Made by a program: the position numbers and the translations under genes. This document shows, in pieces, positions 37,693 to 47,209 of a stretch of DNA of 64,000 nt (position 1 is the first letter of the stretch; each line of letters opens with the position of its first letter). The notes below the pieces were generated by a model, which searched no databases, was not told the DNA's origin, and saw only the letters and a program-made list of their open reading frames with translations. Origin of the DNA: Aurantiacibacter sp. MUD11 (GTDB taxonomy: Bacteria; Pseudomonadota; Alphaproteobacteria; Sphingomonadales; Sphingomonadaceae); contig NZ_CP114054.1 of the NCBI RefSeq assembly GCF_026967575.1, forward strand, positions 496,001-560,000, in the 5' to 3' direction.

Positions 37693-39584
37693 GTAATCCC
37701 CAGCCTCGCCAATGAACGATCGAGCATGATGAGCTGCCACAGCAGCCGCGAATGGTCGGAGCGTCCGGAGATGTGGTCCTCGGCGATCACGGCGAGCCGA
37801 TCATTGTCGAACCACCCTGTACGCGCCAGCATGGCGCTCTTGGAAATGCCACGCGCCTTGCCCGCCAGCGGACCGCGCAGCCACTCGGCAATCGGGGTGA
37901 CGAAGCCCTGCTTGGGCCGGTAGAGGATGTCTTCCGGCAGATAGCGCTCCATCGCTTTCTTGAGCAGCCACTTGCCCTGCGTGCGGCGAACCCGCAGCTT
38001 CTCCGGCAAGGCAGCGGCGAACTCGACCAGGCGGTGATCCAGCAGCGGCTCGCGCGCTTCCAGGCTCACAGCCATGCTGGTGCGGTCGACCTTGGTGAGG
38101 ATGTCGCCAGGCAGCCAGAACTTCAGGTCGACGTATTGCGCGGCATCGAGACCGGAACGCACGGGGGCATTGCGCATCATCTCCAGCAGCGGGTCTTCCG
38201 CGCGATAGCTGCCCAACTGCGCGGCAAAGCCCTCTGACCACAGTCCGCCACGGATCTCCGGGGGAACGACTGCCAGCGCCCGCGCATAGCCCCGCTCTCC
38301 CGAGCCGGCGAGCGAGAGCAAGGTCGTCTTGGCGCGCAGGGGACGCGGCGCCCAGTCCGCCTTGGGATAGGCGCGGCCCAGCGGGCCGAGCACCTTCTCG
38401 CGCACCGTGGTCGGGATCAGGTCGCGCAGCCGCTCCTCGTGCGCATGGAACACTTGCCGGCGGTACCCCGCCAACGCCTCGTCCGCACCATCGCCTGACA
38501 GCGCGACAGTGACATTCTCCCGCGCCAGCTGGCAGACCCGCCAGGTCGGCAGGGCCGAGGCATCGGCGAAGGGCTCGTCGAACATGCCCGCGATGGTGTC
38601 GATGACATCGAACTGGTCGGCGCTGACTGTCCGCGCGCGGTGATCGGTGGCAAACAACTGCGCGACTTTCTCGGCGTGACTGGTCTCGTCCGCGCTGGCG
38701 ACGTCGAACCCGATGGAGCAGGTCTTCACCGGCTGCCGACTCGCCTCGGCCATGAAGGCAACGACCGTGGAGCTATCCACTCCACCCGAGAGGAAAGCGC
38801 CAAGCGGAACGTCGGATACCATCCGGCTCGTCACCGCTTCCTGCAGGTGGTGCAGCAATTCAGCCTCGAGATCGCGTGCCTTGGCCGTGTGGCGGTTCTC
38901 GAAGGAGACGTCCCAGTATTGCTGCGGTTCGGGCACCGGGGCGTCGTGCTTCAGCAGCAGCGTATGTCCGGCAGGCAGCTTGCGAACGCCCTTCAGGATG
39001 GAGCGATGGTCGGGCACGTAGCCCCAGGCCATGTAGTCCTCCACCGCCAGCGGATCGACCTCGTGCCGCATCAGCGGGTGGACCAGCAGCCCCTTCAGCT
39101 CCGACGCGAAGGCGACCGAGCCATCCGACAGCTCGGCGTAGAAGAGTGGCTTCACCCCCAGCCTGTCGCGGGCGAGAAACAGGGTACGATCGCGCTGGTC
39201 GTGGATCGCGAAGACGAACATGCCGTTGAAGCGGCGCACGCAATCAGTGCCCCATTGCTCCCACGCGGCAAGGATGACCTCGGTATCGCCTTCGGTACGA
39301 AATTCGGCGCCAAGTTGCTCCAGCTCACGCCGCAGTTCGCGGAAATTGTAGATTTCGCCGTTGAAGCTGACCACCGATCGGCCCGACGGCGATTGCATCG
39401 GTTGCGGCGAACCCTCGACGTCGATGATCGATAGTCGGCGGTGTCCAAGCCCTACGCCCGGCCCCGTCCAGACGCCCGCACCGTCAGGGCCGCGATGGGC
39501 AAGCACCTCGGTCATGATCTCGACCCGGCCCGGGTGGACCGGCTTGATCGTGCCGCAGTGGAAGAGGCCGGCGATCCCGCACAT
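37689..39584 (-). CDS. exosortase A-associated asparagine synthase-like amidotransferase
   Basis: 631 aa, glutamine-hydrolysing asparagine-synthase fold. The mature N-terminal nucleophile is C2 (MCGIAGLF). The glutaminase domain has HRGPDGAGVW and SFNGEIYNF, and the synthetase domain has the PP-loop SGGVDSSTVVAF with the SGDGADE motif. It belongs to the amidotransferase 1 family found with exosortase A and likely modifies a sugar or the polysaccharide, rather than making asparagine. Start MCGI is fixed by the requirement for Cys2. It is last in the eps operon; xrtA ends 10 nt upstream. Confidence 0.92.
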   Translation of the reverse strand: MCGIAGLFHCGTIKPVHPGRVEIMTEVLAHRGPDGAGVWTGPGVGLGHRRLSIIDVEGSPQPMQSPSGRSVVSFNGEIYNFRELRRELEQLGAEFRTEGDTEVILAAWEQWGTDCVRRFNGMFVFAIHDQRDRTLFLARDRLGVKPLFYAELSDGSVAFASELKGLLVHPLMRHEVDPLAVEDYMAWGYVPDHRSILKGVRKLPAGHTLLLKHDAPVPEPQQYWDVSFENRHTAKARDLEAELLHHLQEAVTSRMVSDVPLGAFLSGGVDSSTVVAFMAEASRQPVKTCSIGFDVASADETSHAEKVAQLFATDHRARTVSADQFDVIDTIAGMFDEPFADASALPTWRVCQLARENVTVALSGDGADEALAGYRRQVFHAHEERLRDLIPTTVREKVLGPLGRAYPKADWAPRPLRAKTTLLSLAGSGERGYARALAVVPPEIRGGLWSEGFAAQLGSYRAEDPLLEMMRNAPVRSGLDAAQYVDLKFWLPGDILTKVDRTSMAVSLEAREPLLDHRLVEFAAALPEKLRVRRTQGKWLLKKAMERYLPEDILYRPKQGFVTPIAEWLRGPLAGKARGISKSAMLARTGWFDNDRLAVIAEDHISGRSDHSRLLWQLIMLDRSLARLGIT

Positions 39585-39594
39585 GCAGGGCGGA

Positions 39595-41151
39595 CTAGTC
39601 GAGCCCGGCGACAGCGTCCATCCATTCACCGATCTCGGCGGTGGATTGACGGAAGTCGGCCAGCGCGGCTTCGGCATCCTGCGAAGCGGTATCCTCGGCG
39701 GAAATGATGAGCATGGAGGTTGGCACCGGAATGCCCCGCAACCTGTCGCGCATGTTGAGCAATTTCAGCTGCGCCCGGCTGCTGCCGGTCCAGTCGCCAT
39801 GGCGAAACCAGGTCTGCGCCACGCGCTGGTGTTGGCCCAGCGCCTGCAGGCGGTCGCCCTGCCCACCTTCGGGTGCATCGGCGGCAGACAGCCAGCGCCA
39901 CTCGCTGTCGAGCGGAAGAGCGCCCTGCCCGAAAGCGCCCGCCTCGCGTCCTTCGTCCTGCGCTGCGTAGAGGGCAAAGGTCACATCGACGACCTGACCC
40001 TGCGCATTGCGATAGGCACCGATCAGCCTGTGGTCCGCACCCTGCATTCCCGGCTGCCATGGATAGGACTGCTCGATGACCGAGCGTTCCCACCCCGGCA
40101 CGGCAGGCAGGTCGATGACCGGCGGAAGCTCCGCCTCGACACCGCGCGCACTTGCCGACCACGCGCTGAACACGGTCACCATCGCCAGCACGCTCAGAAG
40201 AACGTGCAATGCAGCACCAGAGAATCGTTCCAGCGGCATCGGCCAGTCGGCGGCGGCGAGCCGTTCGCCATCGATGAAACTGTCACTGGTAGAGCGGTCG
40301 AAGAACTTCCAGCCAATCGCCAGCAGCGTGGCCATCACCAGCGCGAAGAAAATCCATCCGTAGAACACGTGGTCGAACCCGGCGGCGAATTCGATCCCCT
40401 GCGACTGGGCGATGTAGATCGTGCCCCAGGCGCGAATGCCGTTGGCGATGATCGGCAGCGTCACTGCAACCGCCATGAAGATGGCTCGTCGCTTCCACGA
40501 GCGGAAGCAGACATGCGCGATCAGCGTACCCAGCGCGATCATCGCGATCAGGAACTTCACGCCCGAACAGGCCTCGGCGACTTCGAACAGGCCGGCTGGC
40601 GTATCGATGAACACGCCTTCGATCATGGCCGGCACGCCGCTCGCCTGCGTCAGTGCAATGGTGATTTCGGCGGTGATCATCTGCAGTGCCGGCACCAGTT
40701 CGTCACCCAGCGGGACGAGGAAGGTGGCATAGGCAATGGGGAACAGCAGCGCCCACGCCACACGCGGCCCCAGCAGGGCCACGGTTGCCGCTTGCAGCGA
40801 CAGGACGGCGCCCAGCTGGCTAGCCGTAGCCGTCGCGGAGATGTCGCCCAGCAGCCAGAGGAACTGCGCCCCTGCTATGAGTGCGAGCCCCGGCCACCAC
40901 GCTTGCGGAGACAGCTTTGCCAGCTCCGGCGCGCGTTGCCACACCAACCAGGCGAGGATGCCGGGAACCAGCAGGATATGGTTGTAGGTGGAGCTGTCCC
41001 ACCATTGCCCGACCATGGCGACCCAGTCTGCAGCGTGCAGCGCAATCGAGACAGCCCAGGCGAGCGCCAGCCACAGCAGCGGTTGCTGCCATTGCGGGGT
41101 AATGCTCGCGGCAAGCGAGCCGCGCTTGAGGGAACCGACCTCAGGCGGCAT
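39595..41151 (-). CDS. xrtA: exosortase A fused to an EpsI domain
   Basis: 518 aa. Residues about 20-290 are an eight-helix exosortase with the catalytic set C195 (EACSGVKF), R240 (ANGIRAWG) and H261 (FDHVFYGW). This membrane protease/transpeptidase removes PEP-CTERM tails from exported proteins. The region from about 320 to 518 is a periplasmic EpsI-type domain with one membrane anchor (AALHVLLSVLAMVTVFSAW). ATG 41151 is chosen, as GTG 41178 has no ribosome site. It overlaps the upstream glycosyltransferase by 11 nt. I saw no PEP-CTERM substrate in the window. Confidence 0.94.
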   Translation of the reverse strand: MPPEVGSLKRGSLAASITPQWQQPLLWLALAWAVSIALHAADWVAMVGQWWDSSTYNHILLVPGILAWLVWQRAPELAKLSPQAWWPGLALIAGAQFLWLLGDISATATASQLGAVLSLQAATVALLGPRVAWALLFPIAYATFLVPLGDELVPALQMITAEITIALTQASGVPAMIEGVFIDTPAGLFEVAEACSGVKFLIAMIALGTLIAHVCFRSWKRRAIFMAVAVTLPIIANGIRAWGTIYIAQSQGIEFAAGFDHVFYGWIFFALVMATLLAIGWKFFDRSTSDSFIDGERLAAADWPMPLERFSGAALHVLLSVLAMVTVFSAWSASARGVEAELPPVIDLPAVPGWERSVIEQSYPWQPGMQGADHRLIGAYRNAQGQVVDVTFALYAAQDEGREAGAFGQGALPLDSEWRWLSAADAPEGGQGDRLQALGQHQRVAQTWFRHGDWTGSSRAQLKLLNMRDRLRGIPVPTSMLIISAEDTASQDAEAALADFRQSTAEIGEWMDAVAGLD

Positions 41152-42373
41152 CGCGACAGCCCCCGTTAGCGTCGTCACCCAATACGATTTCGGGCAGCCG
41201 CGAGAGCATGGCGGGCCAGCTCATCTCCTGCTGTACGAAACGGCGCGCGGCCTTGCCGATGATCGCGCGATCCTGCGCGCGCGCAAGGAGTTCGATTGCT
41301 TCGGCAATCATCTCATTGTCGCTGGCCGCGATCGCGTAATGCTCCCCGTGGGTCGTCTCGATGCCGGTTGCGGCCTCGGGCGAAAGGAGCACACAACGCT
41401 CCATCGCCATTGCCTCCAGCACCTTGTTCTGCACGCCCCGGGCGATGGTGAGCGGCGCGGTGACAAGGTCGGCAGCGGCAAGGAAGGGCTTTACGTCGGG
41501 AACTTCGCCCCAGACCCGGACGCCATCGGCCTTGCCCAGCGCGAGCACCTCCGCCGTCGGTGCACGACCGACGATGTGGAATGTCGCCTCCGCAAAACGC
41601 TCACGCAGGCTGGGCATGACGTTCACCGCGAACCGCTGCACCGCTGCGACGTTCGGCGCGTAGTCCATCTGGCCGGTGAAGACGATGTGCGGACCGGGAG
41701 TTCCGACGAGTTCGGGATGCGGCGCGACCCTGGCGGGATCGAAAGCGTCGCAATCGATACCGTTGCGCAGTGCCTCGATACCATCGACCTTGCCAACCCT
41801 TGCGCACAGCAGGGCAGCTTCCGCCTCGCTCACCAGCAGGGTGCGATCCGCACGCCGTGCCAGATCGGCTTCTACCAAGCCAAGCAGGCGACCTTCGCGC
41901 CTGTCGATCCAGCTGCGCGGCCCCTGACCGGCAGCGCCATATGCCTCGAACTTGGCGGAATCGACATCGACCAGGTCAACGATCAGTCGCCCGGACCAAT
42001 GCTGCGGAACGAATTGTCCCATCTGGCCGGAGAACACGTAGATCGCGCCAATCCTGTCGCTGGCGAGCAGGTTCTCGACCCAGCGCGCCAGCTTACCGCT
42101 GCGAAAGGCGCTCAGGCTGACGGGTTCACGGCGCAGCAGCGCCTCCAGCCCCGCAAGAGCCACCGGCTTGTCGCGCAGCACCGCGCAATGCGACCCGGTG
42201 ACGCGATCCAGATCGCGCACGTGCGCGCGGTCTTCCTCGCGGTCGACGAAGCAGCCCACATGAACGGGCGCAATCTGCGCCAGTGCCTTCAGGACGTGGT
42301 GCGAGCGGATCCGGTCACCGCGATCCGGCGGAAACGGCAGGCGGTGGGCGAGGAAGAGGATATCACCATTCAT
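41141..42373 (-). CDS. exosortase A-associated glycosyltransferase
   Basis: 410 aa GT-B fold. N-terminus ILFLAHRLPFPPDRGDRIRS is typical of the PEP-CTERM/EpsH1-associated sugar transferase group. The donor-binding half has PHIVFTGQMDYAPN, FHIVGRAP, GEVPDVKPFLAAADL and NKVLEAMAMERCVL. It transfers a sugar during repeat-unit assembly, probably at the cytoplasmic membrane face. Start ATG 42373; the long upstream extension is shadow of the FemAB gene. It ends 11 nt inside the xrtA frame. Confidence 0.92.
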   Translation of the reverse strand: MNGDILFLAHRLPFPPDRGDRIRSHHVLKALAQIAPVHVGCFVDREEDRAHVRDLDRVTGSHCAVLRDKPVALAGLEALLRREPVSLSAFRSGKLARWVENLLASDRIGAIYVFSGQMGQFVPQHWSGRLIVDLVDVDSAKFEAYGAAGQGPRSWIDRREGRLLGLVEADLARRADRTLLVSEAEAALLCARVGKVDGIEALRNGIDCDAFDPARVAPHPELVGTPGPHIVFTGQMDYAPNVAAVQRFAVNVMPSLRERFAEATFHIVGRAPTAEVLALGKADGVRVWGEVPDVKPFLAAADLVTAPLTIARGVQNKVLEAMAMERCVLLSPEAATGIETTHGEHYAIAASDNEMIAEAIELLARAQDRAIIGKAARRFVQQEMSWPAMLSRLPEIVLGDDANGGCRDAA

Positions 42374-42383
42374 CCCTGCCCCC

Positions 42384-43442
42384 TCAACCAAGGCCGCGCG
42401 CGATAAGGGGTCCGATGCGATTGGCGATGGGCAACGGCAGGCGCTTCCACAGCGAGATGCGCGCCTGGTGCCTGTCGCTGGTCGGGTCGGCATCGCGCGC
42501 TTCGTGTCCCAGTGCCGTCCAGGTGGCGTAGGACAGCGGTTCCGGCTCGAAACCCCAGTTCTTCTTGAAGTGATAGGCGCCGCTACCGGTCTTGCTGCGC
42601 CCGAAGTCGAACCGGTCGCAGCCGCGGTGGCGGCCATGCAGCATCAGCTCGAAATACATCCGGTCATTGCCCCGCAGCTGCCGTGCCGCCCAGGTGCCCC
42701 CGCCCCAGTACGGCATGACCGCGCCGCCATGATACAGCGACAGGACACTGGCGACCGGGTCCTGCCCGTCCCACACCGTCAGGATATCAGCATCGAGACT
42801 GTCCAGTACGGCGTCGAACAGGCTCTTCGGAAAGACCGGCGTGCCAAGGTTGCGCACGCTCTCTGCATAGACCGCGTAATGGGCCCGGCGGTCGACCGGC
42901 GCTGTGCCGGTGGTGACGCGCAGGTTCTTGCGCAGGCCCTTGCGAACTTCCGCGCGCTGCTTGCGGGGAATCCACTTCAGTTGCTCGTCGTCGTCAGCGG
43001 CCAGGGGCGCGACGAAGCCGCAATGGCTGTCCGTCCGGACGGTCCATTCGGCCCCTGCCGGGCCACCGCGCAGTTCCACCGTCGGGCAAGCCCGCCGCAG
43101 GGCAAGTTCGCGCACCGCCCTGCCCAGCTTGGCGGCCGTCTTGTCCGTCTCGGCAAGGATGCCCCCTTCGACCGCAAAGCCGCTGGACGCGAGCATCCGG
43201 CCGAAAAACGGCGACTGGACTTCCGTCAGCGGCAGCCAGCCCGTCAGCACCCCGGCCTTTTCCGCCACCAGGCCCAGTGCGCGCTGCCCCGTGCCTGTTT
43301 CCACGGCCTGCAGCCAAACAGGCCGGTGGAACAAGCTGCCGCCATGCTCCGCGACAAAGCCCTCGATCCGGGCCACCTCGTCCGACTGGCGCAGGTCTGC
43401 CTCGCGCACATATTCTCGGGTCAGGGCGAACGGCGCGTTCAT
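42384..43442 (-). CDS. exosortase A-associated FemAB-like protein
   Basis: 352 aa with two GNAT-like halves of the FemAB/Acetyltransf_6 type. Typical features are FHRPVWLQAVE near the start, LKWIPRKQRAEVRKGLRKNLRVT in the middle and FDFGRSKTGSGAYHFKKNWGFEPEPL near the C-terminus. It probably transfers an acyl or aminoacyl group to the polysaccharide or a peptide. The start overlaps the deacetylase stop as ATGA, and 10 nt separate it from the glycosyltransferase. Confidence 0.9.
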   Translation of the reverse strand: MNAPFALTREYVREADLRQSDEVARIEGFVAEHGGSLFHRPVWLQAVETGTGQRALGLVAEKAGVLTGWLPLTEVQSPFFGRMLASSGFAVEGGILAETDKTAAKLGRAVRELALRRACPTVELRGGPAGAEWTVRTDSHCGFVAPLAADDDEQLKWIPRKQRAEVRKGLRKNLRVTTGTAPVDRRAHYAVYAESVRNLGTPVFPKSLFDAVLDSLDADILTVWDGQDPVASVLSLYHGGAVMPYWGGGTWAARQLRGNDRMYFELMLHGRHRGCDRFDFGRSKTGSGAYHFKKNWGFEPEPLSYATWTALGHEARDADPTSDRHQARISLWKRLPLPIANRIGPLIARGLG

Positions 43443-44350
43443 TGTCCTACCGCCCGTTCGAGCCGCAAGCGCAGCCCTTCGCGCTTGGCGACAGCGTCCA
43501 TCCGGCCCCAGCGGAATTCGCGCACCAACTGTTCCAGCTTGCCCGACATGCGATCGAGATTGGTGTAATGGCGCAGTCGCGATCGCAGCGGCGCACCGGC
43601 GACACGTGGCTGGCCGGGATCGATCTCCCAGGGGTGGAAATAGAACACCGCCGGGCGCTGCTCGCGCCGGTTGACCTGCCGGATCGCCCAGCGACTGAAG
43701 GCATAGGGCAGCACCCGGAAAAAGCCCCCGCCGCCGGCAGCCAGGCGCTTGCCGCGAAACATCGCGGTGGTCACCGGCAGTTCCAGCAGCTTGCCGTCAG
43801 GCAGGGGCTTGAACGCGAAGCGAGGTGCCTCGCGCCAGCCATAATGGTCATGCGCCACCGGCGCGACGCTGGACGAATAGAGATAGCCCTGCTCTTCCAG
43901 CACCTCGAAGGCCCAGGGCGTGCGGGCATCGATGGAGAAGCTGGGCGCGCGGTAGCCCTTCACCGCAACGCCGCTGGCATCTTCCAGCACCTTGCGCGTT
44001 CGATCGATGTCGGCAGCGAAGTCCTGCGGCGTCATGCGGAACACGCGCTGGTGGTCCCAGCCATGGCTGGCAATTTCGTGCCCGCGAACGGCGATTTCGC
44101 GCAGCAGGGCGCCGTGTCGCTGTGCTACCCATCCCAGCGTGAAGAAGGTCGCATCGGCCCCGGCTTCGTCGAACAGGTCGAGGATGGCCCGGACATTATG
44201 GTCAACGCGATCGTCGAGCGAGCCCCACTGGTCGCGTTCGATTACGTCCTCGAACGCGCCCACCTGGAACCAGTCCTCGACATCGACCGACAGGCCGTTG
44301 ATGATCGGCCCCGGACGTCCGGACATCGGATCGAATGTAATCGCGTTCAC
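43439..44350 (-). CDS. exosortase A-associated polysaccharide deacetylase
   Basis: 303 aa NodB-homology (CE4) enzyme without a signal peptide. Motif 1 is LSVDVEDWFQ, motif 2 the zinc site HEIASHGWDHQR, motif 3 KGYRAPSFSID, and the C-terminus has FYFHPWEIDPGQPR. Such proteins remove N-acetyl groups from sugars of the polymer. GTG 44350 is chosen for the GAGGAG site about 11 bases before it; an ATG 24 nt downstream is the alternative. 14 nt separate it from the ATPase gene. Confidence 0.92.
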   Translation of the reverse strand: MNAITFDPMSGRPGPIINGLSVDVEDWFQVGAFEDVIERDQWGSLDDRVDHNVRAILDLFDEAGADATFFTLGWVAQRHGALLREIAVRGHEIASHGWDHQRVFRMTPQDFAADIDRTRKVLEDASGVAVKGYRAPSFSIDARTPWAFEVLEEQGYLYSSSVAPVAHDHYGWREAPRFAFKPLPDGKLLELPVTTAMFRGKRLAAGGGGFFRVLPYAFSRWAIRQVNRREQRPAVFYFHPWEIDPGQPRVAGAPLRSRLRHYTNLDRMSGKLEQLVREFRWGRMDAVAKREGLRLRLERAVGQ

Positions 44351-44364
44351 GGCGTGGCGGCTCC

Positions 44365-45519
44365 TCAGGCGGCCTTGCTCGAATCCATCTCGCTTTCGAT
44401 CCAGTCGATGAGCATGGTCAGCGTCTGGCGGATCGTGCGTTCCTGTTCGAAGCACTTTGCCTCGACCCGCGCGAGCTGCTCGCGCAAGGTCTCGATTTCA
44501 GGATTCTCGGTCTCGGCGCGCGCGGCGTCCTGCTGCTGCGCCAGTTCGACGATGGCTTGCTGCAGTTCGGCAATCTGGACATCGCGTTCCGACAATGCCT
44601 GCTGCAGCATCTCCTCATCGACGCGCGGCGTGGTGGGCATGGCTCCGACCGGCTCGAAGTTCTTTTCGACTTCCGGCATCGGCGCAGGCGCGGCTTCGGG
44701 GAAGGCGCGCTCCTCGTCCATTTCCTTCAGCACGTTCTGCAGCATGGCGGCGTCGATGCGCGAGCGCTCTTCCACCGCACCCAGCAGCATCAGCCGGTTG
44801 GCGATCTGGTTGATCCGGCGCGGAATGCCGCCGCTGGCTTCGAAAAGCTCGGCGAACACGCGCTGGTCGAACGCCGGGTTGCCGTCCCAGCCCACCTTCT
44901 TCAGGCGATGGGTGATGTAGGGCTCGATCTCACCCTTCTGCATCGGCTCCAGGTGGTGCGCCGCGATCACGCGCTGGCGCAACTGTTCGAGCCGTTCGTC
45001 ACCCTGCAAGGTCGTGCGGAATTCCGGCTGTCCCAGCAACAGAGTCTGCAGCAGCGGGTGATTGCCCAACTGGAAGTTCGACAGCATCCGCAGTTCCTCC
45101 AAGGCGGAGACCGAGAGGTTCTGCGATTCGTCGATGACCAGCAGGCAGCGGCGCCCTTCGCGAGCTTCCTCGTGCAGGAAGCTCTCGATTTCGGTCAGTG
45201 CCGTCGCCTTGTCGTGGCCCTCGATATCCAGTCCGAAGCTGGCAGCGACCACGTGGATCACCTCTTCCTCGTCCAGCTTGCTGGTGACGACCTGCGCCAC
45301 GGTTACCTGGTTCGGATCGAGGCTCTGCATCATGTGCGCAACCAGCGTGGACTTGCCCGCGCCAACCTCGCCGGTGATGACGATGAAGCCCTCACCCTGC
45401 GCCAGGCCATAGCCAAGGTAGGACAGCGCCTTGCGGTGCGTGATCGAGCGGAAATAGAATTCCGGATCGGGGGTAAGCTGGAACGGCTTACCGGTAAGGC
45501 CATAGAAGTTGTCGAACAT
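44365..45519 (-). CDS. exosortase A-associated AAA/ExeA-like ATPase
   Basis: 384 aa. ExeA-like N-terminus MFDNFYGLTGKPFQL, Walker A GEVGAGKS (50-57), Walker B CLLVIDESQNL, sensor region LGQPEFRTTL and GGIPRRINQIANRL. The last 90 residues form a coiled coil rich in Glu and Gln (IAELQQAIVELAQQQ). ExeA-type ATPases help assemble envelope channels, so it may organise the export complex. ATG 45519 has AAGGAGA nine bases upstream. Confidence 0.92.
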   Translation of the reverse strand: MFDNFYGLTGKPFQLTPDPEFYFRSITHRKALSYLGYGLAQGEGFIVITGEVGAGKSTLVAHMMQSLDPNQVTVAQVVTSKLDEEEVIHVVAASFGLDIEGHDKATALTEIESFLHEEAREGRRCLLVIDESQNLSVSALEELRMLSNFQLGNHPLLQTLLLGQPEFRTTLQGDERLEQLRQRVIAAHHLEPMQKGEIEPYITHRLKKVGWDGNPAFDQRVFAELFEASGGIPRRINQIANRLMLLGAVEERSRIDAAMLQNVLKEMDEERAFPEAAPAPMPEVEKNFEPVGAMPTTPRVDEEMLQQALSERDVQIAELQQAIVELAQQQDAARAETENPEIETLREQLARVEAKCFEQERTIRQTLTMLIDWIESEMDSSKAA

Positions 45520-45542
45520 GGGTCTGGTCTCCTTTTGACCCG

Positions 45543-47207
45543 TCAATCAAACGAATAGCGCAGGCCCAGCAGGGCCGATGCGGCGGCATAATCGGGCAGA
45601 TCGTCGCGGTTGAAGCCATCCAGGCCGATTGCGGCCGTGCCGCTCAGCCGGCGCCAGATGCGGCGGTTGTAGGCAAGCGAGGCGGAATAGCCGAAGCCGT
45701 CGCCCAGCGACTGGTCACCGCCGGCGAACCAGCTGGCGTAGGCCCCGGCATAGAGGCCGGAATCGCGGTCCAATTCGCGGTGGAGGTTGGCGGCAATCCA
45801 GAAGGTCTCGTCAGTCAGGCCGTCGAAGTCGGCGAGGATGGTATCCTCTCCGCCGATGAAGCTGCGGCGGTCGTAACCCGCGCCGATGCCGAACGAGGTG
45901 CGTCCGGCGGAACGGCCATAGCTGAGTGCGACACCGCGATTGCGGAATACCGAGGAACGCAGCGAGCCAAGCCGTGCCAGCGCGCAATTGTTGCCTTCGA
46001 GGCCAACCACGCAGCCGCCCAGGTCACCCGAGATGGGGTTGCGATAGGCAGCGAAATTGGTGCCCAGCCCGTCCAGCGCCGTGGTCAGCTGGCCGCCGAA
46101 CCCGGTAATGCTGTCGTAGACCGAGACATTGAGGCCCGAGCGCGTGTTCGGCTGGTAGGACAGCGTACCGTAGTAGGTCGTTGAGCCATACCGACGACCG
46201 ACGTGCGCCTCCAGCGAGGTACGGCGGCTGGGCCGCCACAGGACGCCGACGTCCCAGATCAGACCGTCGGTTTCGTAAGCGATCTGGCGCGGCTGGCTTT
46301 CGTCGGTGATGAAGCGACCGTCGGGGCCGATGACCGGGTCGCCGTTGCCATCGCGCAGCACATCGCGGCTGGAGATCTCGACATCCTCGTAACCGACCCC
46401 GCCAAGCAGCGCGACATTGGGCGAGACCGGCACGGTCACGTCGGCGCGCACGTAACGGTCGTCAATCCGCTGATCGAGGTTGGAGATATCCTGGCGGTTC
46501 CAGCCTGCACCCACGCCTACCCCGATGGGGGCGACGGTGCCGGGGGCCACGCCGACGCGGGCCGTGGCATTGTGGGTCAGGCTGTCGTCGAAGTAGTCGA
46601 CTGGTTTCGCACCGGGCGTCACCAACACCACGTCGGGCGATTCCACGCGTGTGTAACCAAGGCGGTAGGCAGCGCTCACCTCGACCGGGCCGCTGCGACT
46701 CTGGATCGAGGGGCCGGCGTAGACCGAATAGATCTGGCTGGTGGAATCGGCGTCGATCAGGCCGCCGATGGAGGTAAAGCCGGAACCTTCCACCCGCGTC
46801 CGCGAAGCCAGGGCACCGGCTTCCAGTGTTACTCCGCGCTGCGCCAGCGCCAACGAGCCACGCGCGATGCCGGAGATCGTATCGACATCGCGGGCATCGC
46901 CGTAGCCGATCGAATGTTCATAGCGCACCGAGGCGGAAGCGGCGCTGTTGCGGCCCACGACGGTCGCATCCACCCCAGCGGCAAGCTGGGTGTAGGTGAG
47001 CACGTCGTTGCCCGGCTCCAGCTGCGCGGTGACGACCTGCGCTGCTTCGATATAGGGCACGACTTCGGCGCCGCCGGTGCGGGTGTCACGGTCGTCGCTG
47101 TCGCCAGTCTGCGCCTCGGCAGCAGGACGATCCTGTGCCGTCACCGCGTGCGGCAGGGCAACCAGCGCCATCGCCAGCGTCAGCGAGACTGTGCGGACCT
47201 TGCGCAT
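45543..47207 (-). CDS. exosortase A-associated outer-membrane beta-barrel protein
   Basis: 554 aa with a signal peptide (cut after VTAQ, near 25), an acidic linker, then repeated amphipathic strands and a terminal Phe preceded by LLGLRYSFD-type ending, typical of outer-membrane barrels. It fits the hypothetical barrel family always found beside the PEP-CTERM ATPase and kinase, a plausible polysaccharide exit channel. Two cysteines lie close together (GGCVVGLEGNNCA), possibly a disulfide in a loop. Two nt follow the kinase stop. Confidence 0.88.
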   Translation of the reverse strand: MRKVRTVSLTLAMALVALPHAVTAQDRPAAEAQTGDSDDRDTRTGGAEVVPYIEAAQVVTAQLEPGNDVLTYTQLAAGVDATVVGRNSAASASVRYEHSIGYGDARDVDTISGIARGSLALAQRGVTLEAGALASRTRVEGSGFTSIGGLIDADSTSQIYSVYAGPSIQSRSGPVEVSAAYRLGYTRVESPDVVLVTPGAKPVDYFDDSLTHNATARVGVAPGTVAPIGVGVGAGWNRQDISNLDQRIDDRYVRADVTVPVSPNVALLGGVGYEDVEISSRDVLRDGNGDPVIGPDGRFITDESQPRQIAYETDGLIWDVGVLWRPSRRTSLEAHVGRRYGSTTYYGTLSYQPNTRSGLNVSVYDSITGFGGQLTTALDGLGTNFAAYRNPISGDLGGCVVGLEGNNCALARLGSLRSSVFRNRGVALSYGRSAGRTSFGIGAGYDRRSFIGGEDTILADFDGLTDETFWIAANLHRELDRDSGLYAGAYASWFAGGDQSLGDGFGYSASLAYNRRIWRRLSGTAAIGLDGFNRDDLPDYAAASALLGLRYSFD

Positions 47208-47209
47208 GG